Source: Acanthacorydalis orientalis (taxonomy: Eukaryota; Arthropoda; Insecta; Megaloptera; Corydalidae). From it: a DNA stretch of 64,000 bases. Where the stretch lies: NCBI GenBank assembly GCA_034766995.1, contig CM068323.1, forward strand, positions 3,722,967-3,786,966. Reading direction: 5' to 3'. The position numbers and the translations under genes were made by a program. Positions 1 through 9,769 of this stretch are shown piece by piece (the first letter of the stretch is position 1; every line of letters starts with the position of its first letter). A model generated the notes under the pieces. It had not been told where the DNA came from, ran no database searches, and saw nothing but the letters and a program-made list of their open reading frames with translations.

Positions 1-252
1 CGTTAATTCAACATCGAGGTCGCAAACTCTTTTATCGATTAGAACTCTCTAAAAAAATTACGCTGTTATCCCTAAGGTAACTTAATCTTTTAATCATTGT
101 TAATGGATCATATACTCATAAATAAATGTTTTTATTATATAAAGTTTACTTAATTTATTTTGTCAGTCCAATACAATAATTTATAAAATAAAAACTTATA
201 TTTAAGTAAAATATTATTTAATTATTAATTATCAAGATCTGTAAGGTCTTAT
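1..252 (-). pseudogene. Nuclear insertion of mitochondrial 16S rRNA (NUMT), partial
   Basis: Read on the minus strand, this is the 3' half of an arthropod mitochondrial large-subunit rRNA gene. The landmarks are in the right order: a degraded form of the GACCCTATAGATCTT block near 235-252, then GATTAAGTTACCTTAGGG and ATAACAGCGTAA near 60-100, then GCGACCTCGATGTTGAATTA near 5-30, the site of a widely used 16S primer. The GACCC block reads GACCTTAC, a change expected in a decaying nuclear copy. Homology stops at about 252, where ordinary nuclear repeats begin; the insertion continues beyond the left edge. It is not expected to function in the nucleus. A chimeric assembly join is the alternative. 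Confidence 0.93.
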
Positions 253-278
253 TGCAGCATTTACCACAATGAAATTTG

Positions 279-582
279 AAAGTATTTGATATTGTTTACA
301 ACCGTTATTAATATATTTAATTAACATATGTATGTGTGTATTCAGTTTTATGCGCTTTTATAAAAAGTTTTAATACGTTTTGCTAAACATAACTTCAACA
401 TTTTTCATCATATTTAAAACTCTTAAAACTGTGCATTTAGTCAAATAGATCTGGTTGTGAAATATTTCATCGGAGTAGACAATTTAATCCTGGTTGAGGG
501 ATGGAAGGAGGTTTGTTTCGAGTATAATTACACTTTTATGAACTGTCTAAAGTATTTGATATTGTTTACAACGGTGATTAAT
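279..582. repeat. 34-bp direct repeat, two copies 270 bp apart
   Basis: The block AGTATTTGATATTGTTTACA followed by AC(C/G)G(T/G)(T/G)ATTAAT occurs at 279-311 and again at 549-582. The 237 bp between the copies holds no recognised gene. The arrangement could be an over-long duplication flanking an insertion, or two partial units of a dispersed repeat. Confidence 0.6.
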
Positions 583-978
583 CTTTGAAATGATGATTTT
601 ACTAATTTTTTATGCAGTCTGCGATATCCAGACATACAATCCTAAACTCACGTTGGAATTTAAACGCTCGTTCAGAATTTGTGTCATTTACAAGTAAATG
701 ATTTTCCAATTTATTGCAAACTTGAACACCTTCTCGAATTATATTTGCAGTGAAAGGTACAAGTTTTTCTTCCGCTTCACTATCGTTTTCTGGATCTTCG
801 ACGATATCTGAAGATATACCAATAATATCATCCTCACTTAAGGAATTAAGGAATTATAATTTAAACAGTACAAAACAGACACTTTAAATTAAAGAATATA
901 AATTTAAAAAATATAACATTTTAAATTGAAAATGTTTAAACAACATGCATTTCACACACACATATCTCTCTCTCCTTT

Positions 979-1024
<46 letters not shown>

Positions 1025-1034
1025 AACATTGCAT

Positions 1035-1101
<67 letters not shown>

Positions 1102-1303
1102 CAACATAATTTAAACAGTCCAAAATAGAAAATTTTAAATTAAAAAACATAAATTTTAACAAATATAACGAATAAAATTTAAATTTTTTAAACAACGTGC
1201 ATCTCATATATGTATATACAACGGGGAAATCCCGAATTTGCATGAAATATGCACCGCACAACTTCAAAACCGCATTAAAAAGATAGGCTTAAAAACAGAC
1301 TCG
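583..1303 (-). mobile_element. Tigger/pogo-like element, deletion derivative (copy 1)
   Basis: The minus-strand start near 1303 carries the terminus shared by several copies here: GTCGAGTCTG, then TTTTTAATGCGGTTTTGAAG and TGTGCGGTGCATATTTCATG. Next come two long (TA)n tracts, then a coding tail at about 592-850 reading LSEDDIIG, DIVEDPENDSEAEEK, NIIREGVQVCNKLENH and SERAFKFQRE. The tail matches those at 24.9 and 62.4 kb. Tigger-type transposases end in an acidic stretch followed by a helix with an ERA/ERF-x-F-x-R motif, and the T-rich ATGCG termini resemble Tigger ends. The catalytic domain is missing, so the copy is non-autonomous. The distal end, toward 336, is blurred. Confidence 0.65.
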
Positions 1304-1323
1304 ACTATATGTATATATACATA

Positions 1324-1362
<39 letters not shown>

Positions 1363-1386
1363 GTATATGTATATATATATATATAT
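979..1386. repeat. (TA)n microsatellites
   Basis: Long TA runs lie at about 979-1018 and 1043-1096, inside the Tigger-like copy, and at 1321-1386 just outside its terminus. The last is interrupted by TATGTATATGTA steps. The tyrosine-isoleucine open frames across them come from the repeat and are not genes. Confidence 0.97.
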
Positions 1387-1424
1387 GTAGAAATATTCAA
1401 ATTGTTAAAAATTTATATCTAATT

Positions 1425-1482
1425 CATTCTTTTTTTCTTACAGGTAAGCCATACAAGCATCAATCAATATTTAGCGGTAAGA
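1425..1482 (+). promoter_or_regulatory. Candidate recursive splice site or 33-bp microexon
   Basis: A pyrimidine tract (ATTCTTTTTTTCTTACAG) ends in CAG at 1443 and is followed at once by GTAAGCC, so a 3' splice site abuts a 5' splice site. This is the arrangement known for recursive splicing ratchet points in long arthropod introns. A second donor-like GTAAGA starts at 1477, leaving a possible exon at 1444-1476 of 33 bp (11 codons) with no stop in phase 0. The motif lies in non-repetitive sequence between a (TA)n tract and AT-rich spacer. Both readings are inference; chance occurrence in AT-rich DNA is the alternative. Confidence 0.35.
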
Positions 1483-1486
1483 ATGT

Positions 1487-1918
1487 TGTGTGTTTAATTT
1501 AATATCAACATTATTATAATTATTCTCCATATATTATAATATCTAGAGAATAATATATATTCTCTAATTATTCTCAATATTATTCTCTTATTTGATAACA
1601 TTTTTGCTTATAGTAACATTGAACTTAACTTTAAAATCTCATTATAACCAACTATGTTCTTTCTTCTCGACGACCTCTAATTGTATTATAAATGACAAGT
1701 TCAGCCTCAATAAATTTCCAAATATCACATCCTTTCTCTGCAAACTGCATAATTGAAATGATCATTCGTGATATAATAAGGTTTGCTCTTTTTGTAAACA
1801 AATAGTTCAAAGCTGTTCGTTTACACACTCTCTGCTAAACAGGCGTTATTTGTTTCGTTTTTGTTTTTCCTGTCTCATTCTCATTTCATTTTTGTTATTC
1901 CGCAACAATTGAAACGAT
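1487..1918. other. AT-rich spacer, nothing recognised
   Basis: Low-complexity AT-rich DNA with an ATTATAATATCTAGAGAATA neighbourhood repeated imperfectly near 1520-1590. I see no gene, RNA or clear transposon end. Confidence 0.5.
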
Positions 1919-2151
1919 TGATTGTAAATTTAGTAACCCGTCAATTTGACGGACTTTCGTAAAAACAGGTTAACAACATATAGAAATAAGAAAATGTAAG
2001 TCTTTCGGATAAAATGAGTGGAGATATATATTCACTACATTATATCATTAAAAACCAATATATAATGACTAGAAAATAATATTTACATGCTTGGAATTTT
2101 TAAGCATGAAATCAGAAACCCGTCAAATTGACGGGTTCCGTAAATCTAGTG
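1919..2151. mobile_element. piggyBac-type MITE with subterminal palindromes
   Basis: The right end reads, inward, CACTAGATTTACGGAACCCG and is followed by TTAA at 2152-2155. Just inside lies the palindrome CCCGTCAAATTGACGGG. The left end (about 1919-1950) carries AAATTTAGTAACCCGTCAAT and TTGACGG, an inverted, decayed copy of the right end. TTAA plus CACT is the terminal pattern of the larger piggyBac copy at 55.9 kb, whose ends also carry a palindrome around TCAAATTGA. No coding remains in the roughly 230 bp. The left boundary is approximate. Confidence 0.6.
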
Positions 2152-2155
2152 TTAA

Positions 2156-3260
2156 GTACCAACTGTGTAACAGCATACCACGGCTGAGCAAGTTCTTTTT
2201 TCTTCAAATTCACGTCGAATAAACTAATGCTTTTTGTTAGCCTACTTGTGTTTCATTTGAAAAATCTTCATCTTAGCGCATACCTGTGTAACTCAACAAA
2301 TTCTGAACAAAAATACAGTTCACTCATTATTACTATTATTTTAATCAAAATTCTGTACAGTAAGGGATCAGTTTCTATTGCATCGCATTATTTAGAAATC
2401 TCTATTTTTTGGCTCTTAATTTCATTCACTGTCGAATATCCTCATTCACATAAACAGGAAGTAGTGAATAAGAGGAAATGGAAGTAAAGAATGTGTGACT
2501 ATAAAGAAGAGAATTGTAAAGAAATTTTCACGACACATCGGTTTGGGAAACCGATCATTATATTCTGTTATTGTATTCTGTTTTATTTTTTCTTGCCTGT
2601 ATAATCCACAAGGGTTGATAATTTAAAGAAATGTAAAATTTCCAGCATACTTTATGGACTGTGGATTGAAGAAAGAATTAATTTATTAGAGTGAATTCAG
2701 CCAATGTAATATAAACACTGTTTTCTAACTGAGAATCGTTTGTATACACCGTCAATCTGTCAGTACGAACATTCTAAACTTGTTTATATAATCGTTGATA
2801 TCCCGATTGAAAAATAAAATCGAAAGAGACGACGCTCGAACATTTTATGCACGGTGCGTTGTACCCTCACACACCGGCCGACATACAAATCATTCGCAGC
2901 AGCGATGAAGCACTGTTAGCGCTTTCGAGGTTAGTTCCGAACGGTGGCCCACACACATGACTCAGCCGCACAGTGCTCTCTGGCGTGCGAGTAAAAGTAA
3001 AGACACAATGGCACACGCGGCCTCGCATTCTTTCCAAAAGAGTGCATGACCTCCAAATGGATTATTTCGTTACATGATAAAAATTCATACCCTGTAGTAA
3101 TATCTCACCCACACCACATATGATGATAATATAAGTGCTGACTGACAGCGCTGAGGCATATCCGACGTCTGTCTCGCACGGCGTCGATTTGCAATTCTGC
3201 ATGCGTTGTATGTTTAGTTCTGAATAAAAATAAATATTATACGTATGTACGCATACACAC
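2156..3260. other. Unclassified spacer with a small higher-GC segment
   Basis: 2156-2800 is AT-rich with a perfect 8-bp stem hairpin (ATCGGTTT GGG AAACCGAT) near 2538-2556. From 2820 to 3060 the sequence becomes CpG- and GC-richer, with several short open frames but no convincing coding pattern. It could be part of an undescribed repeat or a remnant of host sequence. Confidence 0.4.
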
Positions 3261-3261
3261 A

Positions 3262-4010
3262 ATCCATATACAGGGTATGGAGAAAAAAAACCTCACAGAT
3301 TTTAAAGGTGAACGAAACAGTTATGGTGAATGCTGTTCAAAAATTTATTACATAATCGAAAAGTGCATGGAGTACAGTTTATTTTCAATTGATTTTGAAT
3401 ATAATATCGTCCAGATGGTGACAAATCATTCACGATACAAATTTGTAGTCGATTTCTGAAGATTCGTATCACTCGGTGGATCATTTCCGGTGTTATCGAT
3501 GCAAGTTCGTGACATATGGCAGTCTTCAATTTATTAATGGCTACTGGTCGATATTTGTAGATGTTAGCTTTCAGACAGGCCCAGAGAAAAGAGTCACAAG
3601 GAACAAAATGGAGTGAATGTGTCAACCAACCAACGTCATCACGTAACGAGATCATGTACCCTGGAAACAGTTCTCTCAAAATTTTCATTGATCTGCTCAC
3701 TGTGTGAGCGATGGCTCCATTTTGTTGAAATCACACATCCGAATTTTCAAGTTCGGTGAGTTTCGGTTTCAGGAAGGTCCGTACAACCTCCACATGCCGT
3801 TGGGAATTTACTGTAACTGTTTGGACTTCCTCCCTAATAAACTAAGAGTCATAAACAACAAAATCTGTAAAAGCGCGCCAAATAATGACACATTACCTGT
3901 GCAGAGGCCGTCATGAACCTGATGAGGATTGTTTTCCGCCCAGTAACGAAAATTCTGCTTGTTGTAGAATGAAAGTGAGACAAAATGGAAAGTGACAAAT
4001 GGAACAGACA
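3262..4010 (-). pseudogene. DUF4817/DDE_3 (Tc3-like) transposase, C-terminal two thirds
   Basis: On the minus strand the reading frame preserves, in order: a SLSFYNKQNFRYWAENNPHQ region (family DEAHFxLSGxVNKQNxRxW), TVTVNSQRHVEVV, then FQQNGAIAHT (family FQQDGATAHT, catalytic Asp changed to Asn), RELFPGYMISLR, then PCDSFLW (family PCDFFLW) and FRNRLQICI. Residues are those of the insect IS630/Tc1-mariner group with an N-terminal DUF4817 helix-turn-helix. There is an in-frame TGA where the family has Trp before FQQ, and a frame change near 3830. The element ends near 3262 at CAGGGTATGG. The N-terminus is missing; a related N-terminus lies at 27.4-27.7 kb. Confidence 0.85.
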
Positions 4011-4178
4011 AATGGAAGTGAGATGAATCGTTTATTTAAGTGATGAATCGTTTATTAATGATCAAAATATACACTTATGAGAGCAACTAAGCAACGTCTA
4101 ATTAGCATGACGTTTCAGCTACGACTGCTGTACTCACAATCTTCAAATTTAATAATCTTCGGCAACTCTTTCGTCTCA

Positions 4179-4758
4179 CAAGGGGAGGATACGACCACGG
4201 AAAATTGAGTTTAGGACCAAACTTTATATAATAATAGGATATCCCAAAGGTATTAATATAGTAACGTATCAGCTCGCACTATCTAGCCATTTTCGAAAAA
4301 AAAGCTCCAAGGTTTCCGCATCTTATAAGAGAAATATTTTCCTTAGTAGTCAATTAGCTTGATAGCTACGATAACGCTCAGTTTTTACATGTCGGAGGTT
4401 TCAGGTCGACACTCGAGGTCTATGTCGTCTTGTTTTTTCTTCACCTGAATAATTATTTAATGGATTTAATGCATTGTATTAAAAAAAATTATTTAAATAA
4501 GATAAAAATAATATTTTTTTGCAGTATTTCTTCAAAAAATGCTCTTTTTTAAATTTTTACAATTTTGTTTCATAAAATGATTTTTCACAAATTTGGTTTA
4601 ATTTTTTGCATTATTTTGCAAACATGTTCGATCTTAAAGTGTCCATGTGCTATATTCCACGGAATATTGTATATAGAGAAAGGTATTATAAAATTCTTTT
4701 ATGGATACACCACGTGATCACTAACGGAATCATGTACCATCCTTATATCCTCCCCTTG
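4179..4758. mobile_element. 580-bp MITE with 13-bp inverted ends and TCA duplication
   Basis: The ends read CAAGGGGAGGATA at 4179 and TATCCTCCCCTTG at 4758. TCA flanks both sides (4176-4178 and 4759-4761), giving a 3-bp target duplication. Sister units lack the insert, so the empty site is visible. The interior has no coding. Near 4340-4420 a stretch (TTAGCTTGATAGCT, GATAACGCTCAG, GGTTTCAGGTCGACAC) faintly resembles a tRNA-derived SINE head. A 3-bp duplication is seen in Harbinger and CACTA groups, but I cannot assign the superfamily. Confidence 0.75.
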
Positions 4759-4976
4759 TCAGTTCTGTAACATACACTTACACATACGTTTATTAGTCTA
4801 CATATACACATGCCCAATTCGACACCGAGGATGATGTAAAACCATAAAAATTAGCATAAGAAACAAACAAAAATTATCAATAATCAGTTATCAAATATTC
4901 TGGAATAAATGCTTGAGAATTCTAAAATACCGCAGTCAATTTAAATAACAATCAAAATGTATGAAGTCAGTTATCG

Positions 4977-4981
<5 letters not shown>

Positions 4982-5056
<75 letters not shown>
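4982..5056. repeat. (CA)n(TA)n compound microsatellite of the 500-bp unit
   Basis: A CA run passes directly into a TA run. Equivalent tracts in later units are at 5701-5790, 6226-6299, 6725-6797, 7194-7309 and 7745-7919; the last also contains a TCTCTC block. Confidence 0.97.
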
Positions 5057-5059
<3 letters not shown>

Positions 5060-5481
5060 TCTTATTAATAGGAACGGGTAAAATATTCTGATTGGGAAAA
5101 TATATTCAAGAACTCAAATAAAATCCAAGAGAAAAAAAAATGATCATCTATTGTATAATTAAAATATTTTATTATGAGAGCAGCTAAGCAACGTCTAATT
5201 AGCATGATGCTTCAGCTACGACTGCTGTGCTCGCAATTTTTACACTCAATAATCATCGGCAACTCTGACTGTCGCAGTTCTATCACACACATGCATCTAC
5301 TAGATTACCCATACACATACTCAATTCGACACCGAAGATTATGTAAACACCATAAAAATTAGCATAAAGAACAATCAAAAATTATCAACAATCAGTTATG
5401 GAACATTCTTGAATAAATGCTTGAAAATTCTAAAATACTGCAGTCAATATAAATGACAATCAAAATAGATCAACAGTCGGT

Positions 5482-5689
5482 TTTTTTGAAAATTTTACCT
5501 AGAAAAACTCGCATGGACAATAATAAAAATTTCCAAAATACAACACACCACTCACAATATTTTAGAGCGGATAAATACCGGCAACGGTAATGGTACCGCA
5601 ATAGGACTGTTAACATACCGGCCACACAGGCCCTGTACCATACTCTAGTATCAATAAAATTTATTTTTATTTTATTTATATCAACAGTC
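5482..5689 (+). mobile_element. Short retroposon (SINE or 5'-truncated LINE 3' end) with 13-bp target duplication
   Basis: A 208-bp insert in one satellite unit is bracketed by ATCAACAGTCGGT (5469-5481) and ATCAACAGTCAGT (5690-5702), a 13-bp near-perfect target duplication. It ends in TCAATAAAATTTATTTTTAT, which includes a poly(A) signal and an A/T-rich tail, so it was probably copied from RNA. The body contains ACCGGCAACGGTAATGGTAC and CCGGCCACACAGGCC. No protein motif is visible. A sequence of this class should be dispersed in the genome. Confidence 0.65.
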
Positions 5690-5701
5690 AGTTATCGAAC
5701 A

Positions 5702-5792
<91 letters not shown>

Positions 5793-6223
5793 TCTTATTA
5801 ATAAGAACGGGTAAAATATTCTGTTTGGGAAAGTATATTCAAGAAGTCAAATAAAATCCAAGAGCAAAAACATGATCATTTATTATATGATTAAAAAGAT
5901 ACACACCTATGAGAGCAACTAAGCATCATCTAATTAGCATGATGGTTCAACTACGACTGCTGTGCTCGCATCCATACACTCAATACTCATTGGCAACTCT
6001 TTTGGCTGCCGCAGTTCTATCAAACACATTCATCTACTAGTCTACACGTACACATTCTCAATTCGACACTGAGGATGATCTAAACAACATAAAAATTAGC
6101 ATAAGAAACAATCCAAAATTATCAACAATCAGTTATTGAACATTCTTGAATAAATGCTTGAGAATTCATAAAATAATGCTGTCAATATGAATAACAATCA
6201 AAATATATCAAGTCAGTTATCGA

Positions 6224-6304
<81 letters not shown>

Positions 6305-6724
6305 GAAACGGGTAAAATATTTTGATTGAGTAAATGCATCCAAGAACTCAAATAAAAACCAAGAGCAAAAAAATGATCATTTATTATATAATCAAAAAGA
6401 TACACACCTATGAGAGCAGCTAGCAACATCTAATTAGCATAATGCTTCAGCTACGACTCCTGTGCTCGCAATCTTCACTCTCAATAGTCATCGGCAACTC
6501 TTTTCGCTGTCGAAGTTCTATCACACACATTCATCTACTAGTCTACACGTACACATTCTCAATTCGACACTGAGGATGATCTAAACAACATAAAAATTAG
6601 CATAAGAAACAATCCAAAATTATCAACAATCAGTTATTGAACATTCTTGAATAAATGCTTGAGAATTCTTAAAATAATGCTGTCAATATGAATAACAATC
6701 AAAATATATCAAGTCAGTTATCGA

Positions 6725-6803
<79 letters not shown>

Positions 6804-7263
6804 GAAACGGGTAAAATATTTTGATTGGGTAAATACATCCAAGAACTCAAATAAAAACCAAGAGCAAAAAATGATCATTTATTATATAATCAAAAATAAT
6901 GCTTCAGCTACGACTGCTGTGCTCGCAATCTTCACACTCAGTAATCATCGGCAACTATTTTGGCTGTCGCAGTTCTATAACACACATTCATCTACTAGTC
7001 TACACATACACGTGCTCAATTCGACACCGGGGATGATGTAAACACCTTAAAAATTAGCATAAGAAACAATCAAAAATTATCAACAATCAGTTATTGAACA
7101 TTCTTGAACAAATGTTTGAGAATACTTAAAATAATGCTGTCAATATAAATAACAATCAAAATATATCAAGTCAATTATCGAACACACACATCCACACACA
7201 TATTCACACACATGTACACACACATACACACATGTACACACACATACACACACACACACACAC

Positions 7264-7313
<50 letters not shown>

Positions 7314-7759
7314 ACAGAAATTGTTTTATTAATAGAAACGAGTAATATATTCTGATTGGGTAAATATATTCAAGAAATGAAATAAAAGCCAAGAACAAAA
7401 AAATGATCATTTTTTTATATGATCAAAAAGGTACACTTAGAGAGCAGCTAAGCAACGTTTAATTAGCATGACGTTTCAGGTATGATTGCTGCGCTCGCAA
7501 TCTTCACACTCAATTATCATCGGCAACTCTTTAGTTGTCGCAGTTCTATCACACACATACATCTACTAGTCTACACACATACATACTCAAGTCGACACCG
7601 AGGATGTTGTATACATCATAAGAGTTAGCATAAGAAACAATCAAAAATTATTAACAATCAGTTATTGAACATTCTTGAATAAACGCTTGAGAATTCTTAA
7701 AATAATGCAGTCGATATCAATAACAATCAAAATGTATCAACAGTCACACACACACACAC

Positions 7760-7809
<50 letters not shown>

Positions 7810-7822
7810 ATATATATATGTA

Positions 7823-7919
<97 letters not shown>

Positions 7920-7985
7920 ATGTAATTTCCTTGAAGAAATTAGTAATCAATTAAGACAGTGTTTCTTTTGCGTTCATCAAAAATG

Positions 7986-8880
7986 AATGTTCCGTTTAAA
8001 ACCCCCGCCGACAATAAGTGTGTTATCAACGGCTCAAAGCCATAATATATTATTATGTGGTCGCGTTTATGAAAACCGTTTCATTAAACGTCTAATCAAA
8101 TACCGACACAAAGCGTTCTCATTAGTACGGATCATGAAATCATATTTTTTCCCCTTATGAAATATTCTTGTAACATTTCCAACGGCACATCACGACAATT
8201 CAAACGACAGTGTCGGGGGCTGCGTGAAAGACGGTAACGCGACAAAAACCGAATGGCCCGTACAGACCTTTCACAATTAGCCATTATTACAAGAACGCGG
8301 TCGTGGCGGCTCTCCCCCTCCCCTCCCCTTTCCTACACACACACACACATACGGTCTCGATTAATCACGCGATTACGTCGGAATCCATCCATCCAGAAAA
8401 ACGGGCGAATCTTGAACGAATTGAAAAGGTGTTTTCGTCTTCGGGAACACAGAAGAGAACATTTCAACGGTTTGAAAAACAAGACGTTTAATGTAAAAAT
8501 ATTATACTTGTAATAACAATAGGGCGCGATTTTTGCGACCGACCGACAGACAAGACCCCATCGAGAATGATTTGAATAGTAGTTGGCGAAGATGAATAGT
8601 TTTGTTACAGAAATTAAGAGATGTGTGTGTGTGTGTGTGTACGATGGAGGAATTCAACGCGGATGCAAACCGTCGAGAAGAATGGCTCCGTAGTATCTCT
8701 TGTCGACGCTCTAAAAGAACTTATTGAACAGAGTGTGTTTTTTTTTCTTCTAAATACATTTAGCACTTATCGCCCGAGGAAAATTAAATTAAAGCTGGAT
8801 TCTTCGTATAAGATGAAAATATAATAATAATAATAAAAAAAACGATTGAAAAAGAACACAAAAGGATAACATTTCATGTT
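7986..8880. other. Non-repetitive higher-GC island
   Basis: Following the array is about 900 bp of ordinary-looking, CpG-containing DNA with little repeat structure apart from short CA and GT runs near 8335 and 8622. Short open frames occur on the plus strand at 8253-8513 and 8621-8824 but lack recognisable motifs. It could hold a regulatory element or an exon of the host gene; nothing here proves either. Confidence 0.35.
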
Positions 8881-9476
8881 TAAAATTGGACCTGCTTTTC
8901 ATCCTTTTGTGTTTAATTATTACAACTTTTTTTTGTGGAATCTGTACTATCATCAGCATATTTATTATTCTTTGATTTATTGTATCAGCTAATAACTACT
9001 TTAACAACGATCTTAAATGAGATAAAAAAAAAACTGGAACGAAATTATAAAATAATTTATTAGTTGGTTTTCTTTTCTAACATTTTTATGATATTTATAT
9101 ATGAAAACAGTGACGACCATTTTATATAATAATTGTCGATAGAAAGATAATAAAAAATTCTTAATTGATTCAGTAATTAAACAAATGTATTTTAAAGTTA
9201 TTCTGTTGTTCATAATTTCAAGAATCAGTTAAGAAATGAAGTTTTCCTCAATTAATTTGTAATTATTTGGTGTAAATATTAATATGGTGCCTTTAAATTG
9301 AATCAATCATAACTCTATTTTAAATTAAAATGTTTTCTCGACGATTCATATAGGGGTATTTGCATCATAAAGTTGGCCAAAATTATTTTTTGACTTAAAA
9401 TAGCCTGAAACTATATTATTTACTTAATTATGATTTAATGTCAGTTATGAAGTAAATTCCATAAATAAAATACTAG

Positions 9477-9478
<2 letters not shown>
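8881..9478. other. AT-rich spacer with an orphan mariner E end
   Basis: Mostly AT-rich sequence without features. At about 9285-9352 GGTGCCTTTAAATTGAATCA and the following TTTTAAATTAAAATGTTTTC match the 5' terminus of the mariner E copies at 40.5-41.8 and 46.8 kb, so this is a solo terminal fragment. Confidence 0.6.
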
Positions 9479-9479
<1 letters not shown>

Positions 9480-9543
<64 letters not shown>

Positions 9544-9555
9544 GTATATATATAC

Positions 9556-9593
<38 letters not shown>

Positions 9594-9667
9594 TCATGTC
9601 TCTTTTTATGCAGTAGATATGTTCTTCAGAAAACCGCATAGAACTAATTGTATAAAAAAGCCAAGCG

Positions 9668-9727
<60 letters not shown>
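9480..9727. repeat. (TA)n tracts around an orphan Tigger-like terminus
   Basis: TA runs at 9480-9590 and 9690-9727, with a TC run at 9669-9690. Between them, 9592-9650 reads GTCATGTCTCTTTTTATGCA and ends in ACCGCATAGA, which resembles the right-hand Tigger terminus at 25.65 kb (AATCAAGTCTCTTTTAATGC on the other strand). Confidence 0.75.
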
Positions 9728-9730
<3 letters not shown>

Positions 9731-9769
9731 TATATATTTAATTAGCTGATTGATACAAAAAAGATTTAA

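Larger units (their letters stand above)
4020..7985. repeat. Tandem array of about 500-bp units with internal CA/TA microsatellites
   Basis: A unit is repeated about six times. Recurring landmarks are GAGAGCA(A/G)CTAAGCAACGTC at 4080, 5178, 5911, 6413 and 7439, GCTACGACTGCTGTGCTCGC, TCTACTAGTCTACAC, AATTCGACACCGAGGATGAT, TTAGCATAAGAAACAATC and CAGTTATCGAACACACAC. The last runs into (CA)n(TA)n, then GAAACGGGTAAAATATTCTG. Intact units span about 480-545 bp; the first two are longer because of the insertions at 4179-4758 and 5482-5689. Both microsatellites recur at the same place in nearly every unit, so they were already present when the unit was amplified. No coding potential. Confidence 0.9.

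Noticed and set aside
2538..2556. Small hairpin ATCGGTTT-GGG-AAACCGAT as a regulatory RNA or terminator
   Set aside because: Only 8 bp of stem, no partner features, and bacterial-type terminators do not apply in this genome.
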